Source: Phalacrocorax aristotelis (Eukaryota; Chordata; Aves; Suliformes; Phalacrocoracidae). Taken from it: a stretch of DNA of 64,000 nt. The stretch spans positions 29,153,058 through 29,217,057 of the forward strand of contig NC_134277.1 of the NCBI RefSeq assembly GCF_949628215.1, given 5' to 3'. The notes beneath the pieces are model-generated. The model did no database searches. It had not been told where the DNA came from and saw only the letters and a program-made list of their open reading frames with translations. Below, piece after piece: positions 46,291 to 60,067 of this stretch (its first letter is position 1; every line of letters starts with the position of its first letter). The translations under genes and the position numbers were made by a program.

Positions 46291-49200
46291 AGGAATGATG
46301 TTTCTCTGGGTTGATATGTACATACTTCTGGGGTGGAGCAAAGACCCTTCTCACAGCCACCAGCAACATCATACAACCATTAAAACAGAATGCCCAGAGA
46401 AACTGGATCAGGGTGCAATAGTTTTGCTAGGATCTTGGGGCTTCCAAGACACACAGGACATATACAAATGCAGATACATGAATACTCATGTATATTCAGG
46501 GTTTTTGATACTTGATACTTACACACCCACAATGAGAGCTGCTCTGCTTTTGTAGCCTGAGTATTTGGTCTTTAGGTGAATGGAATACAGACGGTCTGCA
46601 GAGGACAACCTAGGGCCCTTGAGCAGGACCATGAAGCTCTTGTTGCAACCACTGCCCACAGATTTCAGCCTCCATGCATTCTGCATGTGGAGTTACTGGA
46701 TTCAAGCAAGGACAAGTCCCACACTCTTCAAAATGATCTTCTATATTAGGTGTCATGAAAAGCTTTTCTGTGACATTTTTGATATTTCTCAGTGTGAACC
46801 AAACACCAATTATATACCTATGTATATACAGAAACACTCCCTGATTTTGTGTTTCTCTGTGGTTTTTTTCCTCCCCTGCATAACTGATTTGTGTCTTTCC
46901 CATCCAGTTTCTGCAGGATGTGAGGACCCAGCTAGGATGTCCTTCTCAGCAGAAAGGACAGATATCTGTGGGAGTTGTGCAGTAGTAATTGTGTTGGGTC
47001 AGCAATCTATTAACACTGGCAGTTTAAGTCACCGTGTCCATGATTGTCCTCTGTATGTTTACAGAAAAGATTAATATATACATATACAAGCCTTTCAAGC
47101 CATGTGTGGGCTGGTTAATAGTTTACCAAGTGTTATCAGCTAGCTTAGCCCTCCCACTTACCCTTGCTCCTGCTGCTGAGTGTGCCTGTAGCAATTTTTA
47201 GTGGAAGGGTTATTCATTATATGAATAGCTAGTGCTTTGGTCCTCAGGGCTGTTCCAGGTGCACTATAAGGGAACAAGGGAATTTCAGTCCCTAACTCCA
47301 TCCCAGACTTCTACATGACCTTGGTCAAATCTTTTATACCTAGCTTTTCACGTACAGTCAGGCTCAGATCTGAAACCGGAATGGCTCTAGGAGTGGAGCT
47401 GATGAATTTGAGTTAGGTGCCTAATGTATGGGGAAATTTAGGCCCCTCAGACAGGGATTCTTTTTGTTTATGCCTCTGTGTTAACTTATTAGAATAGACA
47501 ATTAAACCCTTTTCTTTGAAGGCACAGAGAAAGTATAGGGAGGGCAATAGTTCCCATCTTATATATAGTGGCTGAGAGTGAAAGTTTTCCCTTAGGGAGT
47601 AGAAGGCCTAGGTAAATAGATTTCGTATGTGTTTATAACTTTTTGTCTTGATAAAGCATAGCAAACACCCAAATTAAGTGGGAAAGTAAAATTCATATAG
47701 GAGGCTAAACACTGTGGGTTTCTTGTCATTAATTTCAGTAGGTTTTCCTATGAACACCATGTCACGATGACTTATGGTGTAAGTAAGCTTTTTTCAGCAA
47801 TAAGGGGAAGGGGAGATATGAAACTTACATACAAAAGCATTACTTTTTATACTAATATGATTCCAGAAACATTTGAATGTTGCTGTGCTCACATACACTC
47901 TGCTTAAATAGTTTTGGTTTCATCAAGGCCCAGAGGACCTCTCCTGAGGTAGCTCTGACAGGCTATTTAACTCTGCAGAGCTCTGTGACAGCTGAAGCTA
48001 AACACATTCAGTCTTTGCAAAAGAGCTTAAGCATACCAATAATGAAAGAAATGGAAAACAAAGAAGATTTGTAGATCTTAAAAAAAACAACCCAAAACTG
48101 TCAACAAATGACACAAATTCTACCCTTTAGGATTTTTTTAAAGGGTGGTTAAGGTTTCCCAGGCTTCTGGGTCTTTCTCTGCCAGACTCTCTTTCCTGTT
48201 TTAGGTGGTATTTTGGCACTTTCATATGAGTATTGCTTGGAAAATGCAGTTTTAAATATCTCCTCCTCCTATCCTTCCTCTGTGTTGTTTCCATTTCCCA
48301 TCCCTTCTTTAACTTGCTGCTTGAAATTATTAAGAATTAATGGCTCAGGCAGTGACTTCCATTATTGTGCTGGGGAGAAGCCGTACAAGGCCCTGAAGAT
48401 TCATATCGGTCTCTAAGGCAGGGTCTCTTTCTGCATAAATTCATTCTATGTTGAAAATAACAGTCACAAGCAGAGTTCATAAATTAGTGAAAATTCATAA
48501 GTCTACTGAAAAATATTTGTCAGGCCATCACACAAGACCAAAAATTAGAATAAGAAGAGTTTTCAAAACTCAAAATCTCTATCACAGGCTCACTTCAAGA
48601 TCAAATATGACACCTATTTGCTAAAATAAGTTCTATGAATGTATCTTGACTTTTCATGTGCTTCAAAAGTTTAAGAAATAAAATATTTGAGCTTGAGAGA
48701 AAAAATAATATAACAGAATTACATTGGACACTGAGTTTCTCTTGTCTTAATAGTGTGTGGCTTAGACAAGTTACACTTCCCAAAAGGTAGTAATTTAATA
48801 TATATCAATTGCTTCACAATGTGTGATCAGTCAAGGTAATATAAGTTCACAAAATGAGGAATGGCTTGATTGGTAGCTCAAATTTTTCCTGAAGAAGTTT
48901 AGATCTCTATGCTCCTCTCATTTGACCCCATGTGAACCCATTGATCTATATATAGCCTTCTTTGAGCCTCAGTGGCCTGAGAACGTCAAGTGGGTCAATA
49001 TGAAATTTATTTTTATTTGGATGACACCCTGTGGGGACTTAACTAAATTAATTTCATATGCGTTTGGCATGGCCTAAGAGGAAGGATATTTGGACACTTA
49101 TTGTGGATCATCTAGTAATTACTTGCATGTTTTAGCTTGATTGAAGACCTGAGCTTTTTGATTTGGAAACAATCACAGAACTTCCTGAAATTACTGGGTG

Positions 49201-52200
49201 TGACAATCACTGTTTCTTAAGGTAAATGAGAACAGTTAAGTGATAGTAGGTATTAAGCGGCAACTGACACAATGAGTTTGCTACTATGAACACTGACAGC
49301 AGACCCCAGCAGCCCCAAATTTCTGGAAAGCAGTCTCAGAGCCTGAGGATCTAATGAACAGAGCAGAGAATCAGCACCAGTGAGAAAAACATGCAGAAAG
49401 GACCAGAAAAACAGGAGACAGAGAAATATGTGTGGCATGACTGAAGTAAAGCCGAAGAGAAAAAAAGCAGCTTTTGGGGCAGGATGATTGTTAAAAAGAC
49501 AGATTTAGGATGCTGAAAGAAAAAAAAAAAAGACATTCTATTGCTTGTTCTGGCTGTATCAGGGATTTATGCTTGTTCCTGGTACAGAAAATGGGTTGTA
49601 CCAGAGCAATCACAGACTCTCTCATCAATTTATCCTCCTAACGAAACAACTGAGAAAAACCCAAATATCTGGTTAACTACTTGGAAAAGAAGAATAAAGA
49701 TATAAAAGAAAGAACAATATTTCCAGCTGTGGAATTTGCTAGGTAGGCAACGTAATGTGTTGTTCAGCTGAGTTTTGCATAAGAAATACATTTATGTTGC
49801 ATTTCTAATGCAAATTGCCCATATTTTACATGGACAGAATGAATCCTTGCTGGCTTGATCTTCAGCTTTTCAAATCAATAGAGAGACTCTAATGTATTTT
49901 CAATAGACTTTGGAGCAGGCCCTTCCTCCCGTGCACTCAAAATGACTTAGAATCAATTTATGGCAAGAATCCACTTCAGAAAGCCTGAAATATGCAGTTT
50001 CATGGGGAAGCTAGCATCAGTCGCCTAAAAATAGACTCAATTTCAATATACTGATCCAGATGCCCGCCTGTGAAGAATTTACTCCTTGTGCATATGCTAC
50101 CTAGCCTTTAGTGGTTTGAACAAAAGAGACAGAAAACTATGTTTAAGGAAGAGGTGACAAGTGACTCTTTTTATCAAACATTCTCTGCACCAAAATGGAA
50201 ATACTCAAGCAGTTAATTCTGACAATATGTTATGTCTTCCCACCCCCCTAGTAACTTGTCAGGTGACTGATATCAGAGTTGTTATAGAGAAATGGATCAG
50301 CCACTTAACATTCACACAGATGGGTCTGTAAAGAACCTTTTTATATGATCTGTTCTAATGCAGTGACTGCTTTTTCCTGGCTATATCTGTACCTTAGGAT
50401 TTGGGAGTATTTTGCAGCTCCTGGCTGTGGAGGCGTACACAGCAGTGTCCCAACTACTTGTTGAGATAAAACTTAGGAGAAATACATCCCTCCCTTTGTG
50501 CTCCAGTGCCCATGTAAAAATAAATATTCACATACACTGGCTGGAAAGGGGTCACAGTTTACACCAAGAGGTCCACCAGTCTGAACAATCAGGGGACGAG
50601 GAGAGATGATGTTTTGCAGAGTTCACATCCTCAGTAACATAGATACAGATTCTTAAGACTAAATTGGGGAATAGAGTGTATATGCTAAAACCCACAGTGT
50701 TCCTAGTATTTGTAAACAGGGGAGGACCTGAAAGAGTCAGTGACCAGGGTGGACTGCTAGAAAAAGGTGGACTAACAAATCCAAAAAGGCACAGAATATT
50801 TTGGTATTCAAACGTAGGATAAGAAAAGATGATTAGTAAGGGACGTGATGTATTCCTCTGATGAGGCAGATGGGGGAGTATAGAAAGAACAACGGGAAGT
50901 TCAGAGTAGAAAACTACCTGGAGCAGTTTGTGAATAGAAGAGGAGAAGATGGGTGAGGATGAAAGATGAGTATTCTCTCTTAGGAGCTGTCAGATGTTGT
51001 GCATCTGACTCCTTGCAATGTGAAATAAGGGAGTCTGGGGAGTCCTAATTGGGGTTGAGAGGGGTCATGGGAGTCTTATGTTCCAGCAATGCTTTTCTTT
51101 GCTGTATTTGCGCATCACAGCAAATCCTTACTGTGAACACCCTGATGGGACAGCAGGAAAATAGGTAGAGATACTGATTTAAAAGTCCATGGCAGATTTA
51201 ACTATTCCATATTTACCATTGTAAGAAAGTTGCAATCAGCCTCATAAGGCTTTGGAAAGATGTGAGCTCAGGGATGAACAGGCAAAAGGACAAAAGTCTT
51301 GGTGTTAGTCAGACAGTAAATCCTAAAGTAGTCCCAAGACAGAGCAATGCTGGGAAGCCTAACCCAGCAAAACTGTGGACAGAGAGCAACCCCCACCATG
51401 ACTGTAAGAGGCAACGATGAATTTCATTGTGAAATGCCTGCCACAAGGACTAGGCACCAGAGGTACTTGACCAGATTCTTTAGCATCCGTCATCTAGGAA
51501 GCAGCTCAGCCCAGCAAGATGTCCTGAATGACAATGAGAGAGCTGCAAAGGTACCACACACTCAGTCAGGTACCTGACAGTGCAGCCAGTGAGGAAGCTG
51601 TACTCTCAAAGCTGATGCAGAGACCATTTTATCCCTTGCAAGCAATAGGAAGACACTTTTCCCCTCCTTTTGTTTTGCTAGTATAAACACAAGATTTCTT
51701 AAAAGCATCAACCCAATAAAAATAAAGCTGAAATATACCCAGGCATTTGTGTATCGCTGCAAAAACTGCCAGTGTCCTGCTGCTGTAGACAGGGACTTCA
51801 CTGAGTCAGTGGAGAACAGAGCCAGCACCTGGTGTGACTGCACCTGCTAGCAAGGGATGCCTAGGATTACTTCCTTCCTTTTCTCTCCCTCCGTCTCTGT
51901 TTTTGAAACACTCCCCACCAACTCCACCAACTGTTGAAGAATTTTCACTGTTTACATCCTCATCACTCCAGCCAGTGGGAGAGATGCATGAGGAGATTGG
52001 TCCCAGCCCAAAGGCTGGATGCTCCCTGGTATTTGCAAACTCCTGCTGTAGAACTGTAACTCTCAAAGGGTAGAAAATGTTGCACCAAGCTGGGGTTTTA
52101 GTGGGATTACATCAAAGCGGCAGCTTACTCTGTGAAAGGAATAGGGACAGATAAAAAATAAAATGTTGAGGAAATAATAACTATGAATTTATACAAAGTG

Positions 52201-53107
52201 AGGCTTATCTGATTATCCTTTCTTTCATCAGAATATAAGAATTTTAACAGTGCTGTTTTTAAGTCAACATGAATATAAGTCCTAGAAAAGAAATACATTG
52301 AAAAAGGAGTTTTCTCCCTATTAATTTTACTCTAATTTTTATATCCCATTTCATCCCTAAATCTGTTGCTTCTAGGCAATGAATCCTGGCATACGCTGCC
52401 CCACAAATGCATGCTTTGGTGCTGATAGTTCAGCTCTGGAGTCCTCTTTTCTTCCAGACCAGATGTTCTACTTCTCCCTGGTAACAGTTAACACGGCTCT
52501 ACCTCATTATACACCTCTCTCTGGAAATTCTGCCAGTGCTACTTCAACATCAGCCAAGAGCCATGCTGAATCAATGAGACAGCTGGCACCCTCCCTAGGG
52601 ATGGAGTCCTTTACCTTTTGGATTCAGGCAGCCACTGTGAGCTGAGATCCAGGATGCTGTGAATGATTTTTCGTAGACAGGTGAGAACAAAAAAGCTTTG
52701 AAAACCTAATTCAATAGAATCTGGAGACATGGGGCTCTATTGATTTAAAAAATAATACACATACACAGTCCAACTGCATTTTCATCTTAATTGATTTTTG
52801 TATGAGATGGAGGAGTGAATTCTGTCAAACAAAATAGTCCATAGAAATCTTTTCTTTACATACAATTAAGTAAGTAGATTTTTGCATGCACAACAGCTGG
52901 GTTGTGTTTGCAAAAATCAAATAATTCCCTTATAAAGCTCACAAACTGTAAATTGATCTCTTTGATCTTGTCCACAACATATGCTAATCCTTAAATATCC
53001 AGGGAAGAAGGGGATGAGATAATGCAAACAAAATAAACACCTGGTTAATAAAAACATTTGTAAATTAGGGTTTGAGGCCAGCCCATAGTTAGTATATTTA
53101 CTTTTGG

Positions 53108-53125
53108 AAAAAAAAAAAAAAAAAA
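53108..53125. repeat. Poly-A tract, 18 bases
   Basis: An uninterrupted A run. No retroposon was recognised next to it. Confidence 0.9.
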
Positions 53126-54351
53126 GAGTTAAGATTTTAAAAGGAGAGTTTAAACAGGAAGAATTTGGTTTTGTTCTGTGAAGTCTCATTAAAGTGCAAG
53201 TTGGAAAGTTCTCCTGAAAATAAATGAGAATAGACTGCATTTAACTTTCTCCCTACAGTGAGTATACCTACTTTCACAGGAGGTACTTGACAAAACTCAA
53301 GAACAAAGCAGCCAGTTTCTACAAACACTGTCTGACTAAAACAGAGGATTGGAGGAGGAAATGGAGGATTCTCAAGGCAATCCCTAACCTAACTTACGAG
53401 ACTGCCTGGCTGATTTACAGCATCTAGTTCAGACCATCCTAAGGAGCACTCTGTACATTGTACTACTTTCCCTTACCTCTGACTCTGTATTTAATTTAGG
53501 ACTATAAGGTTAGGGACTGGTCTTCGTTGCTGCTTGGAAGTTTCTCAGTCATGTTGGATGCTGCCAGGAACAAGGATTAATAATAATCGTTATCCTTCCA
53601 AGGCAGATGACCCTCCATTGTAATAACTAGAGGTGTTTCTGACATCTCCCTCTGCCAGGACTGCATGGAATAACATCTAACCATGTTTTTACTAAGTTTG
53701 TTGAAATCAGTGTTAACACCCAGTTTTAAGCACATTAACTTGTTTCACCTCAAGGGGTTAATTTTTCTCAGGTGGCAAGTCTCCAGATCTGCAAAACTCA
53801 ACGAAATAGGAATGAAAGTGCAAGGTACCAGTGGAAACTAAGCATCTGCCATCGTTTTCATCAGGAGTTGCACTGACTGTGTGACTGCTGACAGAGATCT
53901 CTCTGTGTTTTCTGTTTTCTTTTTTATTTTGGCTTTGGTATTCAAAGCAAGCGGTCATTTTGCTGAATAGAAAGAAATACAGCTGAGTCACATGTCTTCA
54001 AAGTGGCTGCAGGAAAAGACCTGAAAATGCATTAATATGACAGCCATCCTTCACAATAATTTTTATGCATCCTGTAGAGATCCTGCCTGGCAGAGAGAGC
54101 TATTTCCTTTAAAGAGAAGCACTGTGGTTAGTTTTTCGTTCCTGTCTGGATTATCGTTCAGCTGCCTTTATTTTGCTTAATCAAAACCAACTTCTTCCTC
54201 TCAAAAAATGATGAAGGAAACTGAAATCTTGGAAATTTATGATCTTTATTAATTGCATTCAAAATTTGTCAGTTCCTTGTAAACACACAGATCATCTGTG
54301 TACCCATGGTGCTTTTTTTCTCAATCCTATTTAAAAAAAAAAAAGGCTTAA

Positions 54352-54425
54352 ACTTCACAACATTCCTGTGAGGCAGGTAAATCTTTTCATAAAAGGATTA
54401 TTTCACCCTTTACTGAGATACAGGA
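54352..54425 (+). repeat. Possible MIR-like remnant
   Basis: TTCACAACATTCCTGTGAGG followed by CAGGTAAAT, then GGATTATTTCACCCTTTACT and GAGATACAGG, parallels the MIR order CACAACAACCCTGTGAGGTA, TTATTATCCCCATTTTACAG, ATGAGG. The similarity spans about 70 bases with several mismatches. Confidence 0.4.
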
Positions 54426-57400
54426 ACCTCCAGGGTGAAACACTGTGGTTGTTTTACTGCCTGGAGCCATACAACACAAGAAGTGAGGGACAGGAAATGA
54501 AAACCATCCTATCCAATTTAATTTTAAGGAGAAAATAGATAGGCAGAATGTAAGATTCACAGCTGGGATTTCACCAGAGTAGAGGAAATAATAAACCTTA
54601 GAGGGAAGTGGCACAGTATCTTTAGTGACTGCAAGTAGCAGACTCTTGGTTTTACACCTTATCTGGAAGACAGAACCCTCTGCAGGTCATTGCTCCTCAC
54701 ATCGCCCTGCAATATCAACATGAGAATTAGTGTTAGAGGGGAAAATGCAAGCTACTGAATTACCAGTTTCCCTTCCCAATGAATCTAGATATTCATTAGA
54801 GGTTCACTGTGCATCACTGATGAGTTCTGACAGTATCACAGTGCAAGATGGCAGGATGCAACAGGTGTTTGAAAGTGCCGTGGCAGAAAAATGCCATGCC
54901 AGAGGAAAGGTGATCCACCAAAAATGTTTATTCCTTTTCCCCAGAGTCTCACAACCCATATCTACCTGTTTATCCATAGTTCTGTAGTGACTAGAAATGT
55001 TTCGATTTCTTAGGGTCATCTGGATAATTCTTCCCATCTGGGAATGGGCTTTTGCACTCGACGTACCAGCTGAGGATGGAGAAATGAAAAATTACACTTT
55101 ACAGCCCCAAGGCTGTAAGAGTCCCAAAGGTGTAAGCATAAATAAAAGTAGCAGCAATAGGGACAAAAATATATAGTTTGGTCATGTTTGATTGAAATGG
55201 AAGAAACTGGAAGGAAGGAAGATGGGGACAAAGAGTAAATGCCACATTTGGTCTGTGCTTGTCTTTTTTGAGAGTTACCATGAAGGTGCGGCCACAGAGC
55301 AATTGCTTAGTGCGGCTAAAGAGAGAAATAGCTGCAGCTGCGAGCAGAGTCAGGAGGGCCTGACTGCTGGCCATGGGGTGGGATGGGGCAGGGGAGCAGA
55401 AACAACCAAAGAAATCCTACCCCTATTATAGAGGTGTTTGATTTCAAGGAAATCAGTGTTGCACTCAAGATGTATTTTTTGTGAAGGGGAAATGAGGAGG
55501 CAGGGTATTTTATTCTTATTTATATACTTGTATCCTTTTCTTCCACTGGATGTGTGTGTGGCTTCTTTAGCTTTGAATGGTATAGGCGTTCAATAAGTGG
55601 TTAAGGCAGTCTTTTGGACACACAAAAAAAGGATGAAACTCATTTATGGAAACTCTGTTTTGTGCCCTTTGTTAATGGATAAGTTTGAAAGGAAACCAAG
55701 TGTCTTTTTCTGTAAATGATTTGTCAGGAGCCACAATAGCTATGTTCAGAGTTTGAACTACCTCTTTTTCTGCACACTTCCTCCATAAATATCACATTTA
55801 TTTCTGACTTCCCTGGGTAAACCCAGGCAATCTGCTGTGCTGTTTACAGGTGGCCTTTGTGCCCCCTGCGTCATGTTACAGCTGTTTCCAAGCCTCTCCA
55901 GGACATGAGCTTCTTAGGTTAGGAGTCTGCAGGGTGGCGGGGGATCGTGGCAAGAAGGTGTGTGTTGTATCACATGTGTGGCTTCTACGTGTTCCCAGCA
56001 AGAGGAAATTATTTTAAACAGCATAGTCTGCCTTGCTTTGTATGGGCATAAAGCTGTAAAATGTTCTGCAGTTTAAAGAGGACAACAGCACTGGTAACTG
56101 TGGAGATTTCAAATAGATATTGATTTCTCAGTTGCACAGAGAAGAGCCAATGCTATTTATTTCCTGATCAAAAGAAGTGGGAACAGAAATACCCACTGGG
56201 TGATGAAAATAAAGACCCCTGAGGATGCAGACACATCCTGCTGGCAGCCATGTCAGTGGTGCCCACTGCAACGCTGTCAGCTTCCCTAACACAGCGTCAC
56301 TCCTGCAGCAACAGAAAATGGGGACAACTAGATCTGAACCCACTTCAGTGAAGCAAGCAGGGCTGGTAGAAGCAATGGCCAAATCGCCTTCCAGTGGTCA
56401 GCAATGAAGGCCTTCATGTTGCCTGCGAAGTGAGAAGCAGCTGGACATGTGCCAGGAGAAGGGGAAGAGAGGGAATGATTCTGCTAATCCCTGCACAGGA
56501 AGGAACAGAGGTGTGGCTTTGGAGCACAGGGGATACTGTGTTTAAAATGGTGGACAGTTCAAGATGTACAGTTTTCACAGAAATGCCAAAAGATGAAAGC
56601 ATGAAAGCTAAAGATGTGGAAAATTATGTGTATTATCCATAATTCAATTTCAATATTATATACTGGAAATTAGTGATGATATAATAGCCATGGAAAGGTC
56701 TCCAGCAACTGGCAGTGTAAAAAAAATTAACTTAGCTATCTTTCCTTTTATTTCATAAATGCCAAGGTGTATCATACCTTTCTCTAATAGATAGAATACT
56801 TGTTTTGAGTCCGTGATCTAATGCTCAGAGCGGATAGTTGAAATCCAGCAGATGAGACAGTGAGAAAGGAGTAAGCCTGCATGAGAAACCTAAAATTATT
56901 TCAATAGAGTTTTGCAGAACAGGCCAAGCTGGCATCTCTTACAGATTAGTCAAGTGATGCCTGGACCCAGCGTGAATCAAATCTTCTCACAATTTCTTTG
57001 ATGTATAGTCCCATCTCCTTCTCTGCTTTCCTCTGTGTGAGCTTCTTTATCTTCTACTCTGTCTGGTACTTTGTTTGCCTTCTCTTTAGAGAGAGAGGAA
57101 AATGGTCTGAGGACTCATTACTTTATCCCCAAGGCAACATTGGAATGAAGACAAGGGACATCATTGTTGAAAGACAGTAAAATGATGGGATGTAATGAGA
57201 AATACACTCAGGGAATGCCAGCTAATGCTCACAGCCCTCTCAAGATAGTTGTAGCACAGAGCATCTTGCATTTGTCACAACCAATCATCCTGAAATCATT
57301 ATGGTACTTAACAAAAGAAGAGTTTATAGCAATGCATATTTTATTACATGCTCAATGAAGAATGCAGAAAGAAGTACTGCAAAGGCAAAAGAAATCTCTG

Positions 57401-58528
57401 ATTAAGATCAACAAAAAATTAGAAGTTTATGGATAACCTGAGATACATTTCATACTAGTGTCACTTACTTGAGATAACTAGGACTCCCTTCTAAAACAGG
57501 TCTTTTGAAGCATATTGACCAAATATTAGCTTATTTAGGAGTTTTATAGGTCACTTGTTGCTATTTAGTTTTTCCCAGGTAATCACACACCTACTCAGGG
57601 AAGCCAAACAGGTGCTGTCATCAGAAGGTGTAATATGGAAGGATGCTGTGGTGTGGTAGCCTGGACCCACAGGGAAAAGACTCAGCAGAAGCACACTCAG
57701 TGCTTCAGGACACGACATCTTAGATCCATGCAAAGATAACTGAGGGATATTTCAGACCATTTCTGAATTGGAAATACCGTGGGAAGCTAGGTAAGGGGTG
57801 AAAAGAAAAGCACAGAGGTTTCAGTCCTGTGAGGGACAGAATGTCTCACCACCCTTTCAGGACAGCACAGAAATAGCTAGCTGACACAATTAATACATTT
57901 TCTATAAGGTGCAAATACGAGTGACATTTCTGTGTTTTCTTCCTATTATTATGCAGAGCCACACTACCCAGCAGCTGCAGCTTCCAGAGAGTCCAGCTGA
58001 GGCTCAGCACTATGAACTAATCTCACTGTACCTTCAGGCATCATTTTAGCTAGCATGTCTCATTCTTCTAGCTTAGCTAAGAAAAAAAGACTGTCTTCAG
58101 AGTCTGGCTTCTCTGTTTTATGTGGGCAGGAACATGCAGGAAAACTTAGACTCACAAAGAGCTACATGACTAAGTGACAGGATCTGCACACAATGAGGCA
58201 CCTGCTGTTCTGGCAGCCCCTCCTGTGGGATGAAAAAGGAGAAGGGGTGGTTTCGGTCAGACTTTGCAGCTCTGTGGTATGACTAGAGGGAGGCAAGAGA
58301 AGAGGGCAATCAGCAGGCTCCCCTAGATGGTCTGTGTATCCTCTCCCACAGTCAACATTTTGCCTGCTGGCAGTTCCTCTCCTATGTCCCTTCCCCACTC
58401 GTCTGCTCACACAGCTGCTTGATTGAGCTTACCTGCCAGTGGCTCACATTTTTACCACTGAGCTACCTAGGAGGCAGTAGTGCCATTTGCACAACTTTGC
58501 TTATTCCAAAGACAATTACAGTGTTTTT

Positions 58529-58622
58529 CTTTTACTACTTGTTACTCTTTTTTACTTTCTTGCTCTTACTCTCTTACTGCTTACTACTCTTGTACTTATT
58601 ACTCTTACTACTACTTGTACTA
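58529..58622 (+). repeat. TTACT-rich low-complexity tract
   Basis: An irregular array of TTACT, TACTAC and CTTACT units with almost no G. Leucine-rich open frames across it are a product of this composition. Confidence 0.8.
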
Positions 58623-59395
58623 CATCTGAATCCATGCAGTCACCTGCCAGCTCCCTGAGACTTTCTTCAGTAGCCTGGCATACCTTCTTTCCATGATTTC
58701 ACAGAATGACCAAAACCAAACCAACATCCCTCCTCACTACCAGCATCATTGCAGACATGCTGCAAACCCACCCAACATGTTTTGCTAAGCCACAAACACA
58801 CTCTTACAGACTGGCGTACCAGTAGTGGTGGGTTGAATAACTTGTTTTCTTGGGAACATTGAGCAAACTCTTGCCCCTTGGTTTCTTGCAGCTCTTTCTT
58901 GATGGCTGCTTTTGCAGTGTGCTCTGATGAACAGGTAACATTTTTTTAAGGGCATGCAGTGGCAGACACTTTCTTGCCACTCGTTAGTTCTTTAAACAGT
59001 TTGGCAGCAATTCTGTACATGCTCTAGTCTTTTCATTCACTTTTTGTTCTGTTTCTCCTTGAGTAATATCACTTTCATACAGTCTTTCACTAGCAGCTTA
59101 TCTAGCACCAGCTGATACACAGTAGTACAGTATTTCCTTTTACAAGAACCTGTTGCTGTGCATAACAGGAATCCTTTCATCACACAGCATTCTCTTTCAT
59201 CTTTGTCAGCCACTGATTCCAGTCCAGTGACCTTTTTTCTTCCCTTTGCAATTAACCTGTTTACAATCATAAACCATATCCCGCTTTCATCTCGTTTGCC
59301 TCTTCTATTTTCAATCTCTTCCATTGCAAGGACAGTGTCACATTGTATCTAATCGCTGAGTTGTTACCTTTTTATTTGGAACTGGTCTGTATCTC

Positions 59396-59410
59396 TTTTT
59401 TTTTTTTTTT
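59396..59410. repeat. Poly-T tract, 15 bases
   Basis: An uninterrupted T run followed by AATTT. No element was recognised beside it. Confidence 0.9.
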
Positions 59411-60038
59411 AATTTCCTTTCCTTTCACCCCCTACACAGTAGTACCTGCAGTAAGATCACTGGGAAATTCAGGTATTTGGCATTTCTCCTCCCAGTGGAA
59501 GAAAGCACAAAGTTAGGACAAGTGAAGCTCAGCCAGCATTATGCTACTGCTGCAGATTACTGTTACAGTATTTGATCCAGTGAGATTCTTTCAAATTCTT
59601 TTGCAATCCCTCTTGGACATGCAAGTTCAACTTTATGTAAGTGCTAAATACAGCTGTGACTTCTTACTTCTCTTTCAGTCATAAGCTGTATGTCACACAT
59701 TCTTGTGTGGCAAAAAGGAGTTTTATGATTGAAGAGCAGCTCAGCATGTTGTTCCTGTAATTAGCACAGAAGAAAAACTCAAATCTTGGTTCAGAAATGC
59801 TCAAATGCCTTCAAACATAGGGATTTTCTGACAGCTGGGTATCCAGTGGGAATTTTGGATAAGAAACATACAAACAGAGCAATTTTTCTTCAGGCCTTTG
59901 CTAATGAGGGCAGTGGATGAGTGACACGGGCAGCATATAATTCAGCCAAATGGTACACAGGTCTTTTATTTATAAGTTTGCTTATTGGCAGCAGTAAAAC
60001 TTGGAGGGAACATTGCCAGCAGAGCTACACAGTGAATA

Positions 60039-60067
60039 TTAATCTATTAATCTATTGATCTATTATT
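60039..60067 (+). repeat. Short (AATCTATT)n tandem repeat
   Basis: About three imperfect copies of an eight-base unit, TTAATCTA then TTAATCTA then TTGATCTA. Confidence 0.7.

Noticed and set aside
46580..47074. Plus-strand open frame of 164 codons
   Set aside because: No recognisable motif, cysteine-rich by chance, and no splice context. Kept only as an uncharacterised frame.
58419..58696. Leucine-rich, membrane-like open frames
   Set aside because: They come from the TTACT-rich low-complexity tract, not from a gene.
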